Below are positions 8,404 to 16,853 of a DNA stretch of 37,743 nucleotides, one piece after another. Each line of letters starts with the position of its first letter. Positions within the stretch are counted from its first letter, which is position 1. The position numbers and the translations under genes are program-made. The notes below the pieces were generated by a model that was not told where the DNA came from, did not search any database, and was given only the letters and a program-made list of their open reading frames with translations. This DNA is from Blastococcus sp. KM273128 (GTDB lineage: Bacteria; Actinomycetota; Actinomycetes; Mycobacteriales; Geodermatophilaceae). Location of the stretch: contig NZ_SSXA01000035.1 of NCBI RefSeq assembly GCF_021698975.1, positions 1 through 37,743 of the forward strand, written 5' to 3'.

Positions 8404-9600
8404 TCAGCCTCCGGCGATGACGCCCCGGGCGTGCTCCCGGGCCCACTTCTCCGCCGCCAGCACGTCCTCGACGCAGGTGGGGGCGCCGATGTCCGGCGCG
8501 GCGTCGAGGGTACGCGCGACGAGCTGGACGATCCCTGGGAACGACAGCCGACCCGCCGTGAACGCGGCGACCGCCTCCTCGTTCGCGGCGTTGTACATCG
8601 CGGGCACCACGCCCCCTGCCTCGCCGGCCGCGCGGGCCAGCCGCACGGCCGGGAACGCCTCCTCGTCCAGCGGCAGGAACTCCCAGGTGCTCGCCGTCGA
8701 CCAGTCGAGGCCGGGCTGCACGTCGGGCAGCCGGTCGGGCCAGGCCAGACCCAGCGCGATCGGCAGGCGCATGTCCGGCGGGCTGGCCTGGGCGATCGTC
8801 GCGCCGTCGGCGAAGGTGACCATCGAGTGCACGATCGACTGGGGGTGCACGACGACGTCGATGTCCGCGTAGGGCACGCCGAAGAGCAGGTGGGCCTCGA
8901 TCAGCTCGAGCCCCTTGTTCACCAGCGTCGCCGAGTTGATGGTGACGACGGGCCCCATCGCCCAGGTCGGGTGGGCCAACGCCTGCTCGACGGTGACCTG
9001 CGCGAGCTCGGCGGCGGTGCGCCCGCGGAACGGCCCCCCGCTGGCCGTCAGCACCAGCCGGGCGACCTCGTCGCGGGACCCACCGCGCAGGCACTGGGCG
9101 AGGGCGGAGTGCTCGGAGTCGACCGGCACCAGCTGGCCCGGCGCGGCGGCGGCGAGCACCAGGTCACCGCCGGCGACGAGCGACTCCTTGTTGGCCAGTG
9201 CGACGGTGCGCCCGGCTCGGAGCGCCGACAGCGTGGGTCCCAGCCCGATCGACCCGGTGATCCCGTTGAGGACGACGTCGGCCGGCCGGGCAGCCAGCTC
9301 CTCGGCGGCGCGCGGGCCGGCCAGGATCTCGGGCAGCGCGAACTCCCCCTTGGCCCAGCCGCGTTGCTGCGCCGCGGCGTAGAAGGCCAGCTGCAGGTCC
9401 TGCGCGGCGGTGGCCCGCGCGACGGCGACCGTCCGCACACCCAGCTCCAGCGCCTGCTCAGCCAGCAGGGCGACGTCACCGCCCCCGGCGGCGACGCCGG
9501 TGATGCGCAGGCGGCCGGGGTTCTGGGCGGCGACCGCCAGCGCCTGTCGGCCGATGGACCCGGTGGAGCCCAGGACGGTGACCTCGCGCGGCTCGCTCAT
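8404..9600 (-). CDS. dxr: 1-deoxy-D-xylulose 5-phosphate reductoisomerase
   Basis: First committed step of the MEP pathway: it converts DXP to MEP with NADPH. The protein has 398 residues from ATG9600. The NADPH-binding GSTGSIG is at residues 11-17, the metal-binding Asp/Glu lie in [12 protein letters not shown], and the family motifs [18 protein letters not shown] and [11 protein letters not shown] are intact. The frame stays open upstream to 9669, but the ATG with GCAGGA about 8 nt before it matches the family's N-terminus. It leads a dxr-rip1 operon and is divergent from the surface protein gene. Confidence 0.97.
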   Translation of the reverse strand: MSEPREVTVLGSTGSIGRQALAVAAQNPGRLRITGVAAGGGDVALLAEQALELGVRTVAVARATAAQDLQLAFYAAAQQRGWAKGEFALPEILAGPRAAEELAARPADVVLNGITGSIGLGPTLSALRAGRTVALANKESLVAGGDLVLAAAAPGQLVPVDSEHSALAQCLRGGSRDEVARLVLTASGGPFRGRTAAELAQVTVEQALAHPTWAMGPVVTINSATLVNKGLELIEAHLLFGVPYADIDVVVHPQSIVHSMVTFADGATIAQASPPDMRLPIALGLAWPDRLPDVQPGLDWSTASTWEFLPLDEEAFPAVRLARAAGEAGGVVPAMYNAANEEAVAAFTAGRLSFPGIVQLVARTLDAAPDIGAPTCVEDVLAAEKWAREHARGVIAGG

Positions 9601-9681
9601 GCGGGCATCCTGCCAAGCATTTCGACGACGACTGCAGCCCAGCAGCCGGCGCCGCACGACCTCCGGCAACAGCAGAATGCG

Positions 9682-9700
9682 ACATCGGATCGGGCGATGT
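9682..9700. other. Hairpin in the dxr/surface-protein intergenic region
   Basis: ACATCG (9682-9687) and CGATGT (9695-9700) are a perfect 6-bp inverted repeat with a 7-nt loop in the 272-bp region between dxr and the surface protein gene. It could be an operator or part of the dxr leader. Apart from this and the sigma-28-like promoter at 9798-9825, nothing else recognisable was found in the region. Confidence 0.25.
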
Positions 9701-9797
9701 TGGGCAGTTCCGGATCTATGCGACGACTCACGACTCGCTCGGTTGGTGGAGATGGACCATGCCGCGGACCTCTACCAGCGTGTCGTCGGCGTTTAGC

Positions 9798-9825
9798 TAC
9801 ATCTGACCCCGGGACGTGCCGATAC
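9798..9825 (+). promoter_or_regulatory. Candidate sigma-28/WhiG-type promoter
   Basis: TACA (9798-9801), 16 nt, then GCCGATAC (9818-9825). The established FliA/SigD/WhiG consensus is TAAA, 14-16 nt, GCCGATAA/T, so this matches 3 of 4 and 7 of 8 positions. A start near 9832 would give an untranslated leader of about 40 nt with GGAG placed 6 nt before ATG9873. The window encodes a WhiG-family sigma factor, which makes the match more meaningful. Confidence 0.5.
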
Positions 9826-9872
9826 TCACCGCGACGGCTCGGGAGTCCGGGCCCTGACCAACGGAGCTCTCC

Positions 9873-10790
9873 ATGTCGCACCGCACCACCACGCGCGTCG
9901 CCGCCACCACGGGCCTCGCCGTCGTCACCGCTTCCCTCGGCCTGGCCTTCGCGCCGAGCGCCCTGGCCGCGGACCTCCCCGCTGTGGAAGCGCCCAGCAC
10001 GGTCGTGGCCGGGGAGAAGTTCACCATCAGCGGGGTGGGCTGCTACACCCGCGACGAGGAGTTCGGGGCGACCGTCGGCATCATCACCGACAGCGGGTCG
10101 CAGAAGCTCGAGGAGGTCGTCTTCGCCGCTGAGCCCGCGAACGACGGCACCTGGAGCGCCGAGGTCTTCTTCCCGGTCGGCGACGCCGGCGACCACTTGA
10201 TCGACATCACGTGCCTCAACGTCTACCTGGGCGTGGAAGAGGAGCAGTTCTACCCGATCGTCGAGATCGAGGTCACGGCCCCGGTCACCGACACCCCGGT
10301 CACCGACGGCCCGAAGACCGACGCCCCGAAGACCGAGACCCCGACCCCCGGCGCCATCCGCGGCGAGTCGGCCAACACCGCCGGTGTCGCCGCCCAGACC
10401 ACGGGCGCTGTCACGAAGAACGCCGTCCTCGGCCAGAAGGTGGTCAAGGTCTACAAGGGCTTCAAGCCCTTCGAGAAGGTCACGCTGACCATGCACTCGA
10501 CCCCCACGGTGATCGGCACCTTCGACGCGGACGCCGATGGCGTCGTCACCGCCGAGTTCGCCCTGCCGGCCGGCACCACCGCGGGCACCCACACCCTCGT
10601 CCTCGAGGGCAACCAGGGGACCTACTTCCAGGAGTCCCTGCAGGTCGCTGCCGCCACCACCGCCGCCGACGGCCTGGCCTACACCGGTGCCAGCATCGCC
10701 CTGCCGCTGAGCCTCGGCGCCGGCCTGCTCGCCGCCGGTGCCGGCGCGCTGGTCGTCTCCCGCCGCCGGTCGGGAGCCTCGCAGGCCTGA
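9873..10790 (+). CDS. Cell-wall-anchored surface protein with LAxTG sorting signal
   Basis: A 305-residue secreted protein. It has a Sec signal peptide (about residues 1-32, ending SALA), an extracellular domain with two cysteines (Cys57, Cys114) that could pair, a Thr/Pro/Asp linker of short repeats (PVTDTPVTDGPKTD, about 137-160), and a second beta-rich domain (about 186-258). The sorting signal is LAYTG at 268-272, then a hydrophobic segment and a basic SRRRSG tail. LAxTG is the motif known for class E sortases of high-GC Gram-positives; no sortase is encoded in the window. The adhesive or structural role is unknown. The LCP gene starts 2 bp after its stop, so the two are cotranscribed. 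Confidence 0.85.
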   Translation: MSHRTTTRVAATTGLAVVTASLGLAFAPSALAADLPAVEAPSTVVAGEKFTISGVGCYTRDEEFGATVGIITDSGSQKLEEVVFAAEPANDGTWSAEVFFPVGDAGDHLIDITCLNVYLGVEEEQFYPIVEIEVTAPVTDTPVTDGPKTDAPKTETPTPGAIRGESANTAGVAAQTTGAVTKNAVLGQKVVKVYKGFKPFEKVTLTMHSTPTVIGTFDADADGVVTAEFALPAGTTAGTHTLVLEGNQGTYFQESLQVAAATTAADGLAYTGASIALPLSLGAGLLAAGAGALVVSRRRSGASQA

Positions 10791-10792
10791 GC

Positions 10793-11770
10793 ATGACCTC
10801 GTCGCACCACCCGGACGCCGGCCAGGGATCCCCTGGCCGGCGTCCGGCGCGTTCCGGGCGCCGTCTGCCGGTGGCCCTGGTGGCGCTGCTCGTCCTCCTC
10901 GGCATCGTGGCCGTCGACGCCGCCGTGGTGGCGGCACGGGTCGACCGGCTGGACGTCGACCTCGCGGCCGGCCCTGGGGACGCCGACGGCCGCACCTGGG
11001 TCCTGATCGGCCTGGACTCCCGCGAGCGGCTCCCCGATGGCGCCGACGTCCGGGACTTCGGCACGCCGGAGGCGGTGCCGGGCAGCCGGGCGGACGTGGT
11101 CCTGGTGGTGCACCAGACCGACGCCGGGACCACGGCGTTCTCGATCCCCCGCGACCTCGTGGTGATCCACGGCCGCAGCGCGGACCGGCTCGCCCTGACC
11201 TGGCTGGACGGGCCGCAGGCCACGGTGGCGGCGCTGTGCGGGATCGGCATCCCCACCGACCACCTGGTCACGGTGGACCTCGCCGGCTTCGCGGCCGTGG
11301 TCGACGCCGCCGGCGGGATGCAGGTGGACGTGCCGCAGCCGGTGCGCGACCCCGCCGCGGGTCTGCTGCTCGAGACCGCCGGGCGCACGCACGTGGACGG
11401 GGCGACGGCGCTGGCGCTGGTCCGCTCACGCCACCCGGAGCACTTGGTGGACGGCGCCTGGGTGCCCGCCCCTGTCGACCCCGACGGACGGGCGAGCGCA
11501 GCCGGTGCCGTGCTCGCCGCGCTGGCCGACCGGGTGCGGGCGTCCGGGGGGCAGCCTTGGCGGCTGCAGGCGATCGCGTGGTCAGCCTCCGACGCCGTCG
11601 CCACCGACCCGGGGACCGCGCTGACCGACCTGCTCGACCTGGCCCTGGGCGGCCTGGGCGAAGCACGGGTGCTGCCGGTGGGCGATCCGGCGGGTGGAGG
11701 GCTCGCCCGCCCCCCGACGGCGGAGACCACTGCCGCGATCGCCGGGGCCGGGCTCTCCTGCGACGGCTGA
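10793..11770 (+). CDS. LytR-CpsA-Psr (LCP) family glycopolymer transferase
   Basis: A 325-residue membrane protein with a short cytoplasmic N-terminus, one TM helix (about residues 24-46) and an extracellular LCP domain. LCP enzymes move undecaprenyl-linked glycopolymers onto peptidoglycan or, in Actinomyces, onto a surface protein. Family features seen are GLDSRE, RADVVLVVHQTD, FSIPRDLVV and the later DGATALALVRSRH segment with its conserved Arg/His. The start is ATG10793, which is in frame with an upstream open stretch overlapping the surface protein gene that is only a shadow. Position directly after a LAxTG protein suggests a shared role. Confidence 0.87.
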   Translation: MTSSHHPDAGQGSPGRRPARSGRRLPVALVALLVLLGIVAVDAAVVAARVDRLDVDLAAGPGDADGRTWVLIGLDSRERLPDGADVRDFGTPEAVPGSRADVVLVVHQTDAGTTAFSIPRDLVVIHGRSADRLALTWLDGPQATVAALCGIGIPTDHLVTVDLAGFAAVVDAAGGMQVDVPQPVRDPAAGLLLETAGRTHVDGATALALVRSRHPEHLVDGAWVPAPVDPDGRASAAGAVLAALADRVRASGGQPWRLQAIAWSASDAVATDPGTALTDLLDLALGGLGEARVLPVGDPAGGGLARPPTAETTAAIAGAGLSCDG

Positions 11771-11830
11771 CGACCCGCCGGTCCGGCACCTCGGAGCGTG
11801 CCCGGCGCCCGGTCCTGTCAGAATGACCGG

Positions 11831-12130
11831 GTGACCGCACCGCACTCCCCGTCGACCCAGCGGGTCAACCAGCCCGGCCGCGAAGAGGGCGTCGTCCGCG
11901 CCGGCGAGCACCCCGTCGAGCACGAGCAGCCGGAGGACTGGGGCTGGCACGGCGAGACCGGCAAGTGGGGCCAGATCGGTGGCTGGATCGCGACCGGCGT
12001 CATCCTGCTCTACCTGTTCGGCAACCACGAGGGCCGCGTCGAGGACGTGTGGCTCATCGCCCTCGCCGGCGTGATGGCCCTCGTCCTCATCTGGGACCTG
12101 CGCCGCAAGAAGACCGCCTGGCGCCGCTGA
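11831..12130 (+). CDS. DUF2631 small membrane protein
   Basis: A 99-residue protein with a hydrophilic N-terminus, the family's WGWHGE motif, and two TM segments (IGGWIATGVILLYLF and VWLIALAGVMALVLIW) ending in a basic RRKKTAWRR tail. DUF2631 proteins occur only in actinobacteria and have no assigned function; the M. tuberculosis member Rv2876 also lies near dxr. GTG11831 is the start in frame with the motif; the Shine-Dalgarno is weak. It is 60 bp after the LCP gene and could share its transcript. Confidence 0.8.
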   Translation: MTAPHSPSTQRVNQPGREEGVVRAGEHPVEHEQPEDWGWHGETGKWGQIGGWIATGVILLYLFGNHEGRVEDVWLIALAGVMALVLIWDLRRKKTAWRR

Positions 12131-12133
12131 CGG

Positions 12134-12218
12134 CCGACGGTCGCACCTCGGGCCGGCAGCACGCGCTGCCGCGCGGGTCGAGCCGCATAGCCGACCGTCG
12201 GACCGCGCCGTGGCGCGG
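12134..12218. terminator. Convergent intergenic hairpins after DUF2631 / VIT1
   Basis: CCGACGGTCG (12134-12143) and CGACCGTCGG (12192-12201) form a 10-bp perfect inverted repeat. Just after it CCGCGC and GCGCGG with loop CGTG (12203-12218) form a second compact stem. They lie between the convergent DUF2631 and VIT1 genes, so they may end transcription from either side. There is no T-tract, as is common in high-GC genomes. The remaining bases to 12325 show nothing recognisable. Confidence 0.4.
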
Positions 12219-12325
12219 CCCAACGGTCGGGGGAACGGCTCGACATCGCCTTCCTGCGCCCCAGCCGGCCCCGACGGTGTCCTCGACGTGTGCGGTCGGG
12301 GTCACCTCGCCGTCGAGCTCCGGAC

Positions 12326-13042
12326 TCAGGTGACGCTGACGCCGATCGCCGCACCGATCAGGTAGGTCGTACCGGCCGCCGCCGCCCCGAGCAGGAGCTG
12401 GCGCAGGCCGCCGTACCACCACGGCCGGGGCGTGAAGCGGGACGACAGCGCCCCGGCCACCAGCAGGCCCAGCCCACCGCAGAGCAGTGCGACCCACAGC
12501 ACCGGCACGCCCAGCAGGTACGGCAGCAGGGGCAGCAGGGCCCCGGTGCCGAAGGTCAGGAACGACGAGACGGCCGCCAGGCGCGGCGAGGGCTTGTCCT
12601 CCGGGCTGAGTCCGATCTCCGCGACGACGTGCAGGCGGAGGGCGGTCTCGGGGTCCCGGGACAGCTGCACGGCCACCGTGCGGGCCAGCCGCTCGTCGAC
12701 GCCGCGGACCCGCAGCATCTCGACCAGCTCCGCCAGCTCCCCCTCGGGGTTCCGCTCGAGCTCCCGGCGCTCCTTCTCGACCTCCAGGTCCAGCTGCTCG
12801 TTCTGCGTCTTGACCGAGGTGTACTCGCCCAGCGCCATCGAGATCGCGCCGGCGACGAGGCTGGCCACCCCGGCGAGCACGATGGCCCGCGGGGCGGCGC
12901 CGCCGCCACCGACCCCGGCGACCAGCGCGGTGTTGGTCACCAGGCCGTCCATCGCCCCGAAGACGGCGGCCCGCAGCCAGCCGCCGGAGACGTCGGCGTG
13001 GGAGTGCTCGTGGGCCTCGGCCTCGGGCGGCGCCCCGCTCAC
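12326..13042 (-). CDS. VIT1/CCC1-family metal transporter
   Basis: A 238-residue integral membrane protein of the vacuolar iron transporter (VIT1/CCC1) family, which moves Fe2+ or Mn2+ out of the cytoplasm. Residues 20-60 carry the [17 protein letters not shown] motif of the first TM segment. A Glu-rich helical metal-binding loop follows ([18 protein letters not shown] through [11 protein letters not shown]), then three TM helices. GTG13042 overlaps the rlmN stop by 4 bp (GTGA), so it is translationally coupled to rlmN. A His-rich N-terminus (EAHEHSHAD) may bind metal. The much longer upstream open frame is a shadow of rlmN. Confidence 0.9.
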   Translation of the reverse strand: MSGAPPEAEAHEHSHADVSGGWLRAAVFGAMDGLVTNTALVAGVGGGGAAPRAIVLAGVASLVAGAISMALGEYTSVKTQNEQLDLEVEKERRELERNPEGELAELVEMLRVRGVDERLARTVAVQLSRDPETALRLHVVAEIGLSPEDKPSPRLAAVSSFLTFGTGALLPLLPYLLGVPVLWVALLCGGLGLLVAGALSSRFTPRPWWYGGLRQLLLGAAAAGTTYLIGAAIGVSVT

Positions 13043-14217
13043 CCCTGGTCGGCCTCCGCGCCGAGCGGGACCGGCGCCTCGACGGCCGGGGTGGGCAGCG
13101 CCACTGCGGGCACGCCCTCGACCCGGTCGGCGGCGGCGAGCTGCCCGCAGGCGCCGTCGATGTCCTGACCGCGGGTGTCGCGCACCGTCGTCGCCACCCC
13201 GGCGGCCCGCAGCCGGGCGACGAACTCCCGCTGGGCCGGCAGCGGGCTGGCGTCCCAGGGGCTGCCCGGCGTCGGGTTGAGCGGGATGAGGTTGACGTGC
13301 GCGAGCTTGCCCGCCAGCAGCCGGCCCAGCAGGTCGGCGCGGAACGGCTGGTCGTTCACGTCGCGGATGAGCGCGTACTCCACCGAGTAGCGCCGGCCGG
13401 TCCGCTGCGCGTAGGCGTCGGCGGCCTCGATGACCTCGCCGACCTTCCAGCGGGTGTTGATCGGCACCAGGGTGTCGCGCAGCTCGTCGTCCGGCGCGTG
13501 CAGGCTGACGGCGAGGGTGACGTTGCGACCCTCCTCGGTGAGCCGGCGGATCGCGGGCACCAGGCCCACCGTGGAGACCGTCACCGACCGCTGCGAGAGA
13601 CCCAGCCCGTAGGGGGCGGTGCCGAGCAGCGCGTCGAGGGTGGCCCGCACGCGCGCGTAGTTGGCCAGCGGCTCCCCCATGCCCATGAAGACCACGTTGG
13701 ACAGCCGCCCCGGCCCGCCGGCGACCTCGCCGTCGGCCATCGCCGCGGCGGCGGCCACCGCCTGGCCGATGATCTCGGCGGCGGAGAGGTTGCGGGTCAG
13801 CCCGGCCTGGCCGGTCGCGCAGAAGGGGCAGGCCATGCCGCAGCCGGCCTGGCTGGAGATGCAGACGGTGGCGCGATCGGGGTAGCGCATGAGCACGCTC
13901 TCCACCAGCGCGCCGTCGTGCAGCCGCCACAGGGTCTTGCGGGTGCGGCCGTTGTCGGCGGTCTGGTGCCGCACCACCGTGAGCAGCTCGGGCAGCAGCG
14001 CCTCGCGCAGCGTCTCGCGGGCGGCCGCCGGGATGTCGGTCATCTGCGCCGGGTCGGTGGTCCCGCGGTAGTAGTGCCGCGCCAGCTGGTCGGCGCGGAA
14101 CGCCGGCTGGCCGAGGTCGGCCACCGCGGCGCGAGCCTCCTCCCGGGTGAGGTCGGCGAGGTGGCGCGGCGGCTTGCCGCGGCGGGGGGCGTCGAAGACC
14201 AGGGGCAGGGCAGTCAT
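13039..14217 (-). CDS. rlmN: Dual-specificity 23S rRNA/tRNA adenine-C2 methyltransferase
   Basis: A radical-SAM enzyme that methylates C2 of A2503 in 23S rRNA and A37 of tRNAs. It has 392 residues from ATG14217, where GGGGAG sits 5 nt upstream. The [4Fe-4S] motif CxxxCxxC is Cys126, Cys130 and Cys133 (CGMACPFC), and the second catalytic Cys is in the C-terminal GACGQLAA. Open frame continues to 14634 but runs antisense to the ppk2 gene and lacks family residues. The gene belongs to the conserved frr-cdsA-rlmN order, here split by alternating-strand genes. Confidence 0.96.
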   Translation of the reverse strand: MTALPLVFDAPRRGKPPRHLADLTREEARAAVADLGQPAFRADQLARHYYRGTTDPAQMTDIPAAARETLREALLPELLTVVRHQTADNGRTRKTLWRLHDGALVESVLMRYPDRATVCISSQAGCGMACPFCATGQAGLTRNLSAAEIIGQAVAAAAAMADGEVAGGPGRLSNVVFMGMGEPLANYARVRATLDALLGTAPYGLGLSQRSVTVSTVGLVPAIRRLTEEGRNVTLAVSLHAPDDELRDTLVPINTRWKVGEVIEAADAYAQRTGRRYSVEYALIRDVNDQPFRADLLGRLLAGKLAHVNLIPLNPTPGSPWDASPLPAQREFVARLRAAGVATTVRDTRGQDIDGACGQLAAADRVEGVPAVALPTPAVEAPVPLGAEADQG

Positions 14218-14311
14218 GGCACTCCCCATCGTCCCACTCCCGGGCCCGGCGGACCGGGTGCGGAGAGCGAACTCACGCGGACCGGGCGGATCCCTGGCAG
14301 GGTCGGTGCGC

Positions 14312-15082
14312 ATGAGCCGGCTGGACGACGTCGACCTGGGCCTCCGACTGGACAAGAAGGAGGCGAAGAAGCAGCTCGCCGCCGCGCAGGAACGCCTCGT
14401 CCACCTGCGCCTGCTGCTGGGCGGCCAGATCGGTCCCGGTGAGCTGGGGCCGCCGCTGCTGGTGCTCTTCGAGGGCTGGGACGCCTCCGGCAAGGGCGGC
14501 GCCATCCAGCGGCTCGTCGGCGAGCTCGACCCGCGGCACGTCCGGGTGGCGCAGTTCGCCGCCCCGACCCGCGACGAGAAGCGGCACCACTTCCTGTGGC
14601 GGTTCTGGCCGGTGCTGCCCGGCTGGGGCGGCATGGCCGTGCTCGACCGCTCCTGGTACGGCCGGGTGCTCGTCGAGCGAGTGGAGGGGTTCGCCCCCGA
14701 GGAGGCGTGGCGCCGGGCCTACCAGGAGATCGTCGACCTGGAGACCTCGCTGGCCGCCGAGGGCACGGTGCTCGTGAAGTTCTGGATGCACGTCTCCCCC
14801 GAGGAGCAGCTGCGCCGCTTCGAGTCGCGCCGGGCCGACCCGTACAAGGCCTGGAAGCTGACCGACGAGGACTGGCGCAACCGGGAGAAGCGCGGCGAGT
14901 ACGAGGCCGCCGTCGAGGAGATGCTCGAGCGCACCCACACCGAGGTGGCGCCGTGGCACGTCGTCCCCGCCGAGGACAAGCGGTGGGCGCGGGTCGCCGT
15001 CGTCCGGGCGGTCTGCGAGGCGGTGGAGGCGGCGCTGCACGCGCGGGGCATCGACCCCGACCCGCCGCTGCAGGACGACTAG
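14312..15082 (+). CDS. ppk2: Polyphosphate kinase 2 family protein
   Basis: A predicted polyphosphate:nucleotide phosphotransferase of 256 residues (PPK2 superfamily), using polyphosphate to phosphorylate ADP/GDP or AMP. Walker A is GWDASGKGG (55-62) and the lid/Walker B motif DRSWYGRV is at 112-119, both intact; the PYKAWKLT segment that follows is typical of the single-domain form. Whether it prefers nucleoside mono- or diphosphates cannot be read here. ATG14312 follows GGCAGGG. It is divergent from rlmN (94 bp) and shares its stop site with the convergent methyltransferase gene through a CTAG palindrome at 15079-15082. Confidence 0.93.
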   Translation: MSRLDDVDLGLRLDKKEAKKQLAAAQERLVHLRLLLGGQIGPGELGPPLLVLFEGWDASGKGGAIQRLVGELDPRHVRVAQFAAPTRDEKRHHFLWRFWPVLPGWGGMAVLDRSWYGRVLVERVEGFAPEEAWRRAYQEIVDLETSLAAEGTVLVKFWMHVSPEEQLRRFESRRADPYKAWKLTDEDWRNREKRGEYEAAVEEMLERTHTEVAPWHVVPAEDKRWARVAVVRAVCEAVEAALHARGIDPDPPLQDD

Positions 15083-15729
15083 CGCGCGGCCCCGAGGTCG
15101 GCGTGGCGGCGCACCCACGCGTGCATGGCGATCCCGGCGGCGACGCCGGCGTTGATCGACCGGGTCGACCCGAACTGGGCGATCGAGACCGTCATCGCCG
15201 CGCCGGCGCGCGCCTCCTCGGTCAGCCCCGGCCCCTCCTGGCCGAAGAGCAGCACGCAGCGCCGCGGCAGCTCGGCGGTCTCCAGCGGGACCGCGCCCGG
15301 CCCGTTGTCGACGGCGACGACGGTCAGCCCCCGCTCGGCGGCGAGGGCCAGCAGCCCGCCGACGTCGGGGTGGTGGCGCAGGTGCTGGTACCGGTCGGTG
15401 ACCATCGCCCCGCGCCGGTTCCACCGCCGCCGGCCCACCACGTGCACCTCGGCAGCGAGGAAGGCGTTGGCGGTGCGCACCACCGTCCCGATGTTGAGGT
15501 CGTGCCCGAAGTTCTCGATGGCGACGTGGAAGGGGTGCCGACGGCGGTCGAGGTCGGCGACGATCGCCTCCACCGTCCAGTAGCGGTACCGGTCGACGAC
15601 GTTGCGCCGGTCGCCCTCGGCGAGCAGCTGCGGGTCGTACCGGGGGTCGTCCGGCCACGGCCCCTCCCAGGGGCCGACGCCGACCGTCGCGCCCCAGTCG
15701 GTGGGGCCGGGCAGTTCGTCCTCGCGCAC
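15079..15729 (-). CDS. TrmH/SpoU-family RNA 2'-O-methyltransferase
   Basis: A 216-residue SAM-dependent ribose methyltransferase of the SPOUT class. All three SpoU motifs are present: motif 1 with Asn/Arg (IENFGHDLNIGTVVRTANAF), motif 2 (LLFGQEGPGL) and motif 3 (STRSINAGVAAGIAMHAW), which form the trefoil-knot SAM site. It has no N-terminal L30e-like RNA-binding domain, so the target RNA (tRNA or rRNA) is unclear. GTG15729 is used and lacks an evident Shine-Dalgarno. It is convergent with ppk2 and divergent from the DUF952-GNAT gene 17 bp away. Confidence 0.88.
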   Translation of the reverse strand: MREDELPGPTDWGATVGVGPWEGPWPDDPRYDPQLLAEGDRRNVVDRYRYWTVEAIVADLDRRRHPFHVAIENFGHDLNIGTVVRTANAFLAAEVHVVGRRRWNRRGAMVTDRYQHLRHHPDVGGLLALAAERGLTVVAVDNGPGAVPLETAELPRRCVLLFGQEGPGLTEEARAGAAMTVSIAQFGSTRSINAGVAAGIAMHAWVRRHADLGAAR

Positions 15730-15746
15730 CCAGGGAGGATGGCAGG

Positions 15747-16853
15747 GTGACCGACGGCGTCCTCCTGCACCTGGTCGAGCCGCCCGCGTGGCGGGCCGCG
15801 CTGCGCGCGGGCTCCGTCGCCCCCGGGCCCGATGGCTTCGTGCACCTCTCCGCGCCCGAGCAGGTGCACCTGCCGGCGCAGCGGCTGTTCCCCGGCCGGC
15901 GCGACCTGGCGCTGCTCGTCGTCGACCCCGCGCGGCTCCCGGAGCCGGTGCGCTGGGAACCGGGCCACCCCGACGACCCGGCAGGATCGCTCTTCCCGCA
16001 CCTCCACGCCCCGCTGCCCACGTGGTCGGTCGTGGCGGTCCTCCCCTACCGGCCGCCGACGCCGGTCGAGCTCCCCGCGCCCGACGACGCGCTCGGCCGT
16101 GCGGTGGCCCTGTACAGCTCGGTGCCGGTGCGGCGCGCGGTCGGGGTGGGCGACGTCCCCGGCGGGGTGGCGGTGCTGGACCCCGACCTCCCCCACTCCC
16201 GGGACAACAACCGGCTGGTGCTCACCCGGCCGGTGACCGCCGCGGCCGTCGCGGCCGCCGCGGAGGAGGTCGGGGGCAACGCCGGCTGGCCGCACTTGGC
16301 GGCGCTCCTCACCTGGCCGGGTGCCGGGGCGGTGGCCGCGGAGCTCACCGGGCTCGGCTGGAACGCCGAGGAGCTGGTCCTCATGGGGCGGCCCGCGGAC
16401 CTCCCGGCGCCCGAGGCAGCGGTCCGCGCCGAGGTGGTCGACCAGCGCGAGGTGCACGAGCTGTGGGACCGGGGATGGCGCCGCGACCTCGCCGGCCTCG
16501 GCGCCGACCAGCTGGAGCCGGTGGTGCGGCAGCTGGTCGACCGCGAGCAGCTCAACGACCGGGTGCTCGCGGTGACCGACGTGGTCGTGCGCGAGCACGG
16601 CCGGGTGGTGGCCGCGGCGCAGCTGCGGGTGGACGGCGCGACCGCCGCGGTGGAGTCGGTCATGACCGAGCCCGACGCCCGTGGGCGCGGCTACGGGGAC
16701 GCGGTGCTCGCCCGCGCGCTCGAGCTGGCCTCGGCCACCGGTTGCGACCTGGTGGTGCTGGAGGCCGCCGGGGACGACTGGCCGCGGCACTGGTACGCCC
16801 GGCGGGGGTTCACCGGGCTCGGGTCGACCTGGTCGGTCGACCGGCCGGCCTAG
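15747..16853 (+). CDS. DUF952-GNAT fusion protein
   Basis: A 368-residue two-domain protein. Residues 1-110 match DUF952 (HLVEPPAWRAALRAG, GFVHLSAPEQV, FPHLHAPLP), a small fold related to ADP-ribosylation-type folds with no proven activity. Residues about 115-368 are a GNAT acetyltransferase, with the acetyl-CoA loop ARGRGYGDAV and the final HWYARRGF strand; the middle (DLPHSRDNNRLVL) is typical of long actinobacterial GNATs. GTG15747 has GGGAGG 8 nt upstream. The substrate is unknown. It shares a CTAG stop palindrome (16850-16853) with cdsA. Confidence 0.85.
   Translation: MTDGVLLHLVEPPAWRAALRAGSVAPGPDGFVHLSAPEQVHLPAQRLFPGRRDLALLVVDPARLPEPVRWEPGHPDDPAGSLFPHLHAPLPTWSVVAVLPYRPPTPVELPAPDDALGRAVALYSSVPVRRAVGVGDVPGGVAVLDPDLPHSRDNNRLVLTRPVTAAAVAAAAEEVGGNAGWPHLAALLTWPGAGAVAAELTGLGWNAEELVLMGRPADLPAPEAAVRAEVVDQREVHELWDRGWRRDLAGLGADQLEPVVRQLVDREQLNDRVLAVTDVVVREHGRVVAAAQLRVDGATAAVESVMTEPDARGRGYGDAVLARALELASATGCDLVVLEAAGDDWPRHWYARRGFTGLGSTWSVDRPA

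Noticed and set aside
6105..8420. 771-codon plus-strand frame over EamA and rip1
   Set aside because: Shadow frame; EamA has a clear Shine-Dalgarno in another frame and rip1 has full catalytic motifs on the opposite strand.
9601..9669. N-terminal extension of dxr
   Set aside because: The added residues are basic and not family-like; ATG9600 has a Shine-Dalgarno and the correct N-terminus.
10270..10355. Short tandem repeats (CCCCGGTCACCGAC-like) considered as a CRISPR or minisatellite
   Set aside because: They encode the Thr/Pro/Asp linker of the surface protein, are too short and imperfect, and have no spacers.
10140..10800. Possible frameshifted second copy of the surface protein in the upstream part of the LCP frame
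   Set aside because: The frame is only open by chance; the LCP protein begins at ATG10793 and the upstream residues are Arg/His-rich noise.
14218..14634. N-terminal extension of rlmN by about 139 codons
   Set aside because: It is antisense to ppk2, whose Walker motifs lie in that stretch; the RlmN N-terminus begins at ATG14217.
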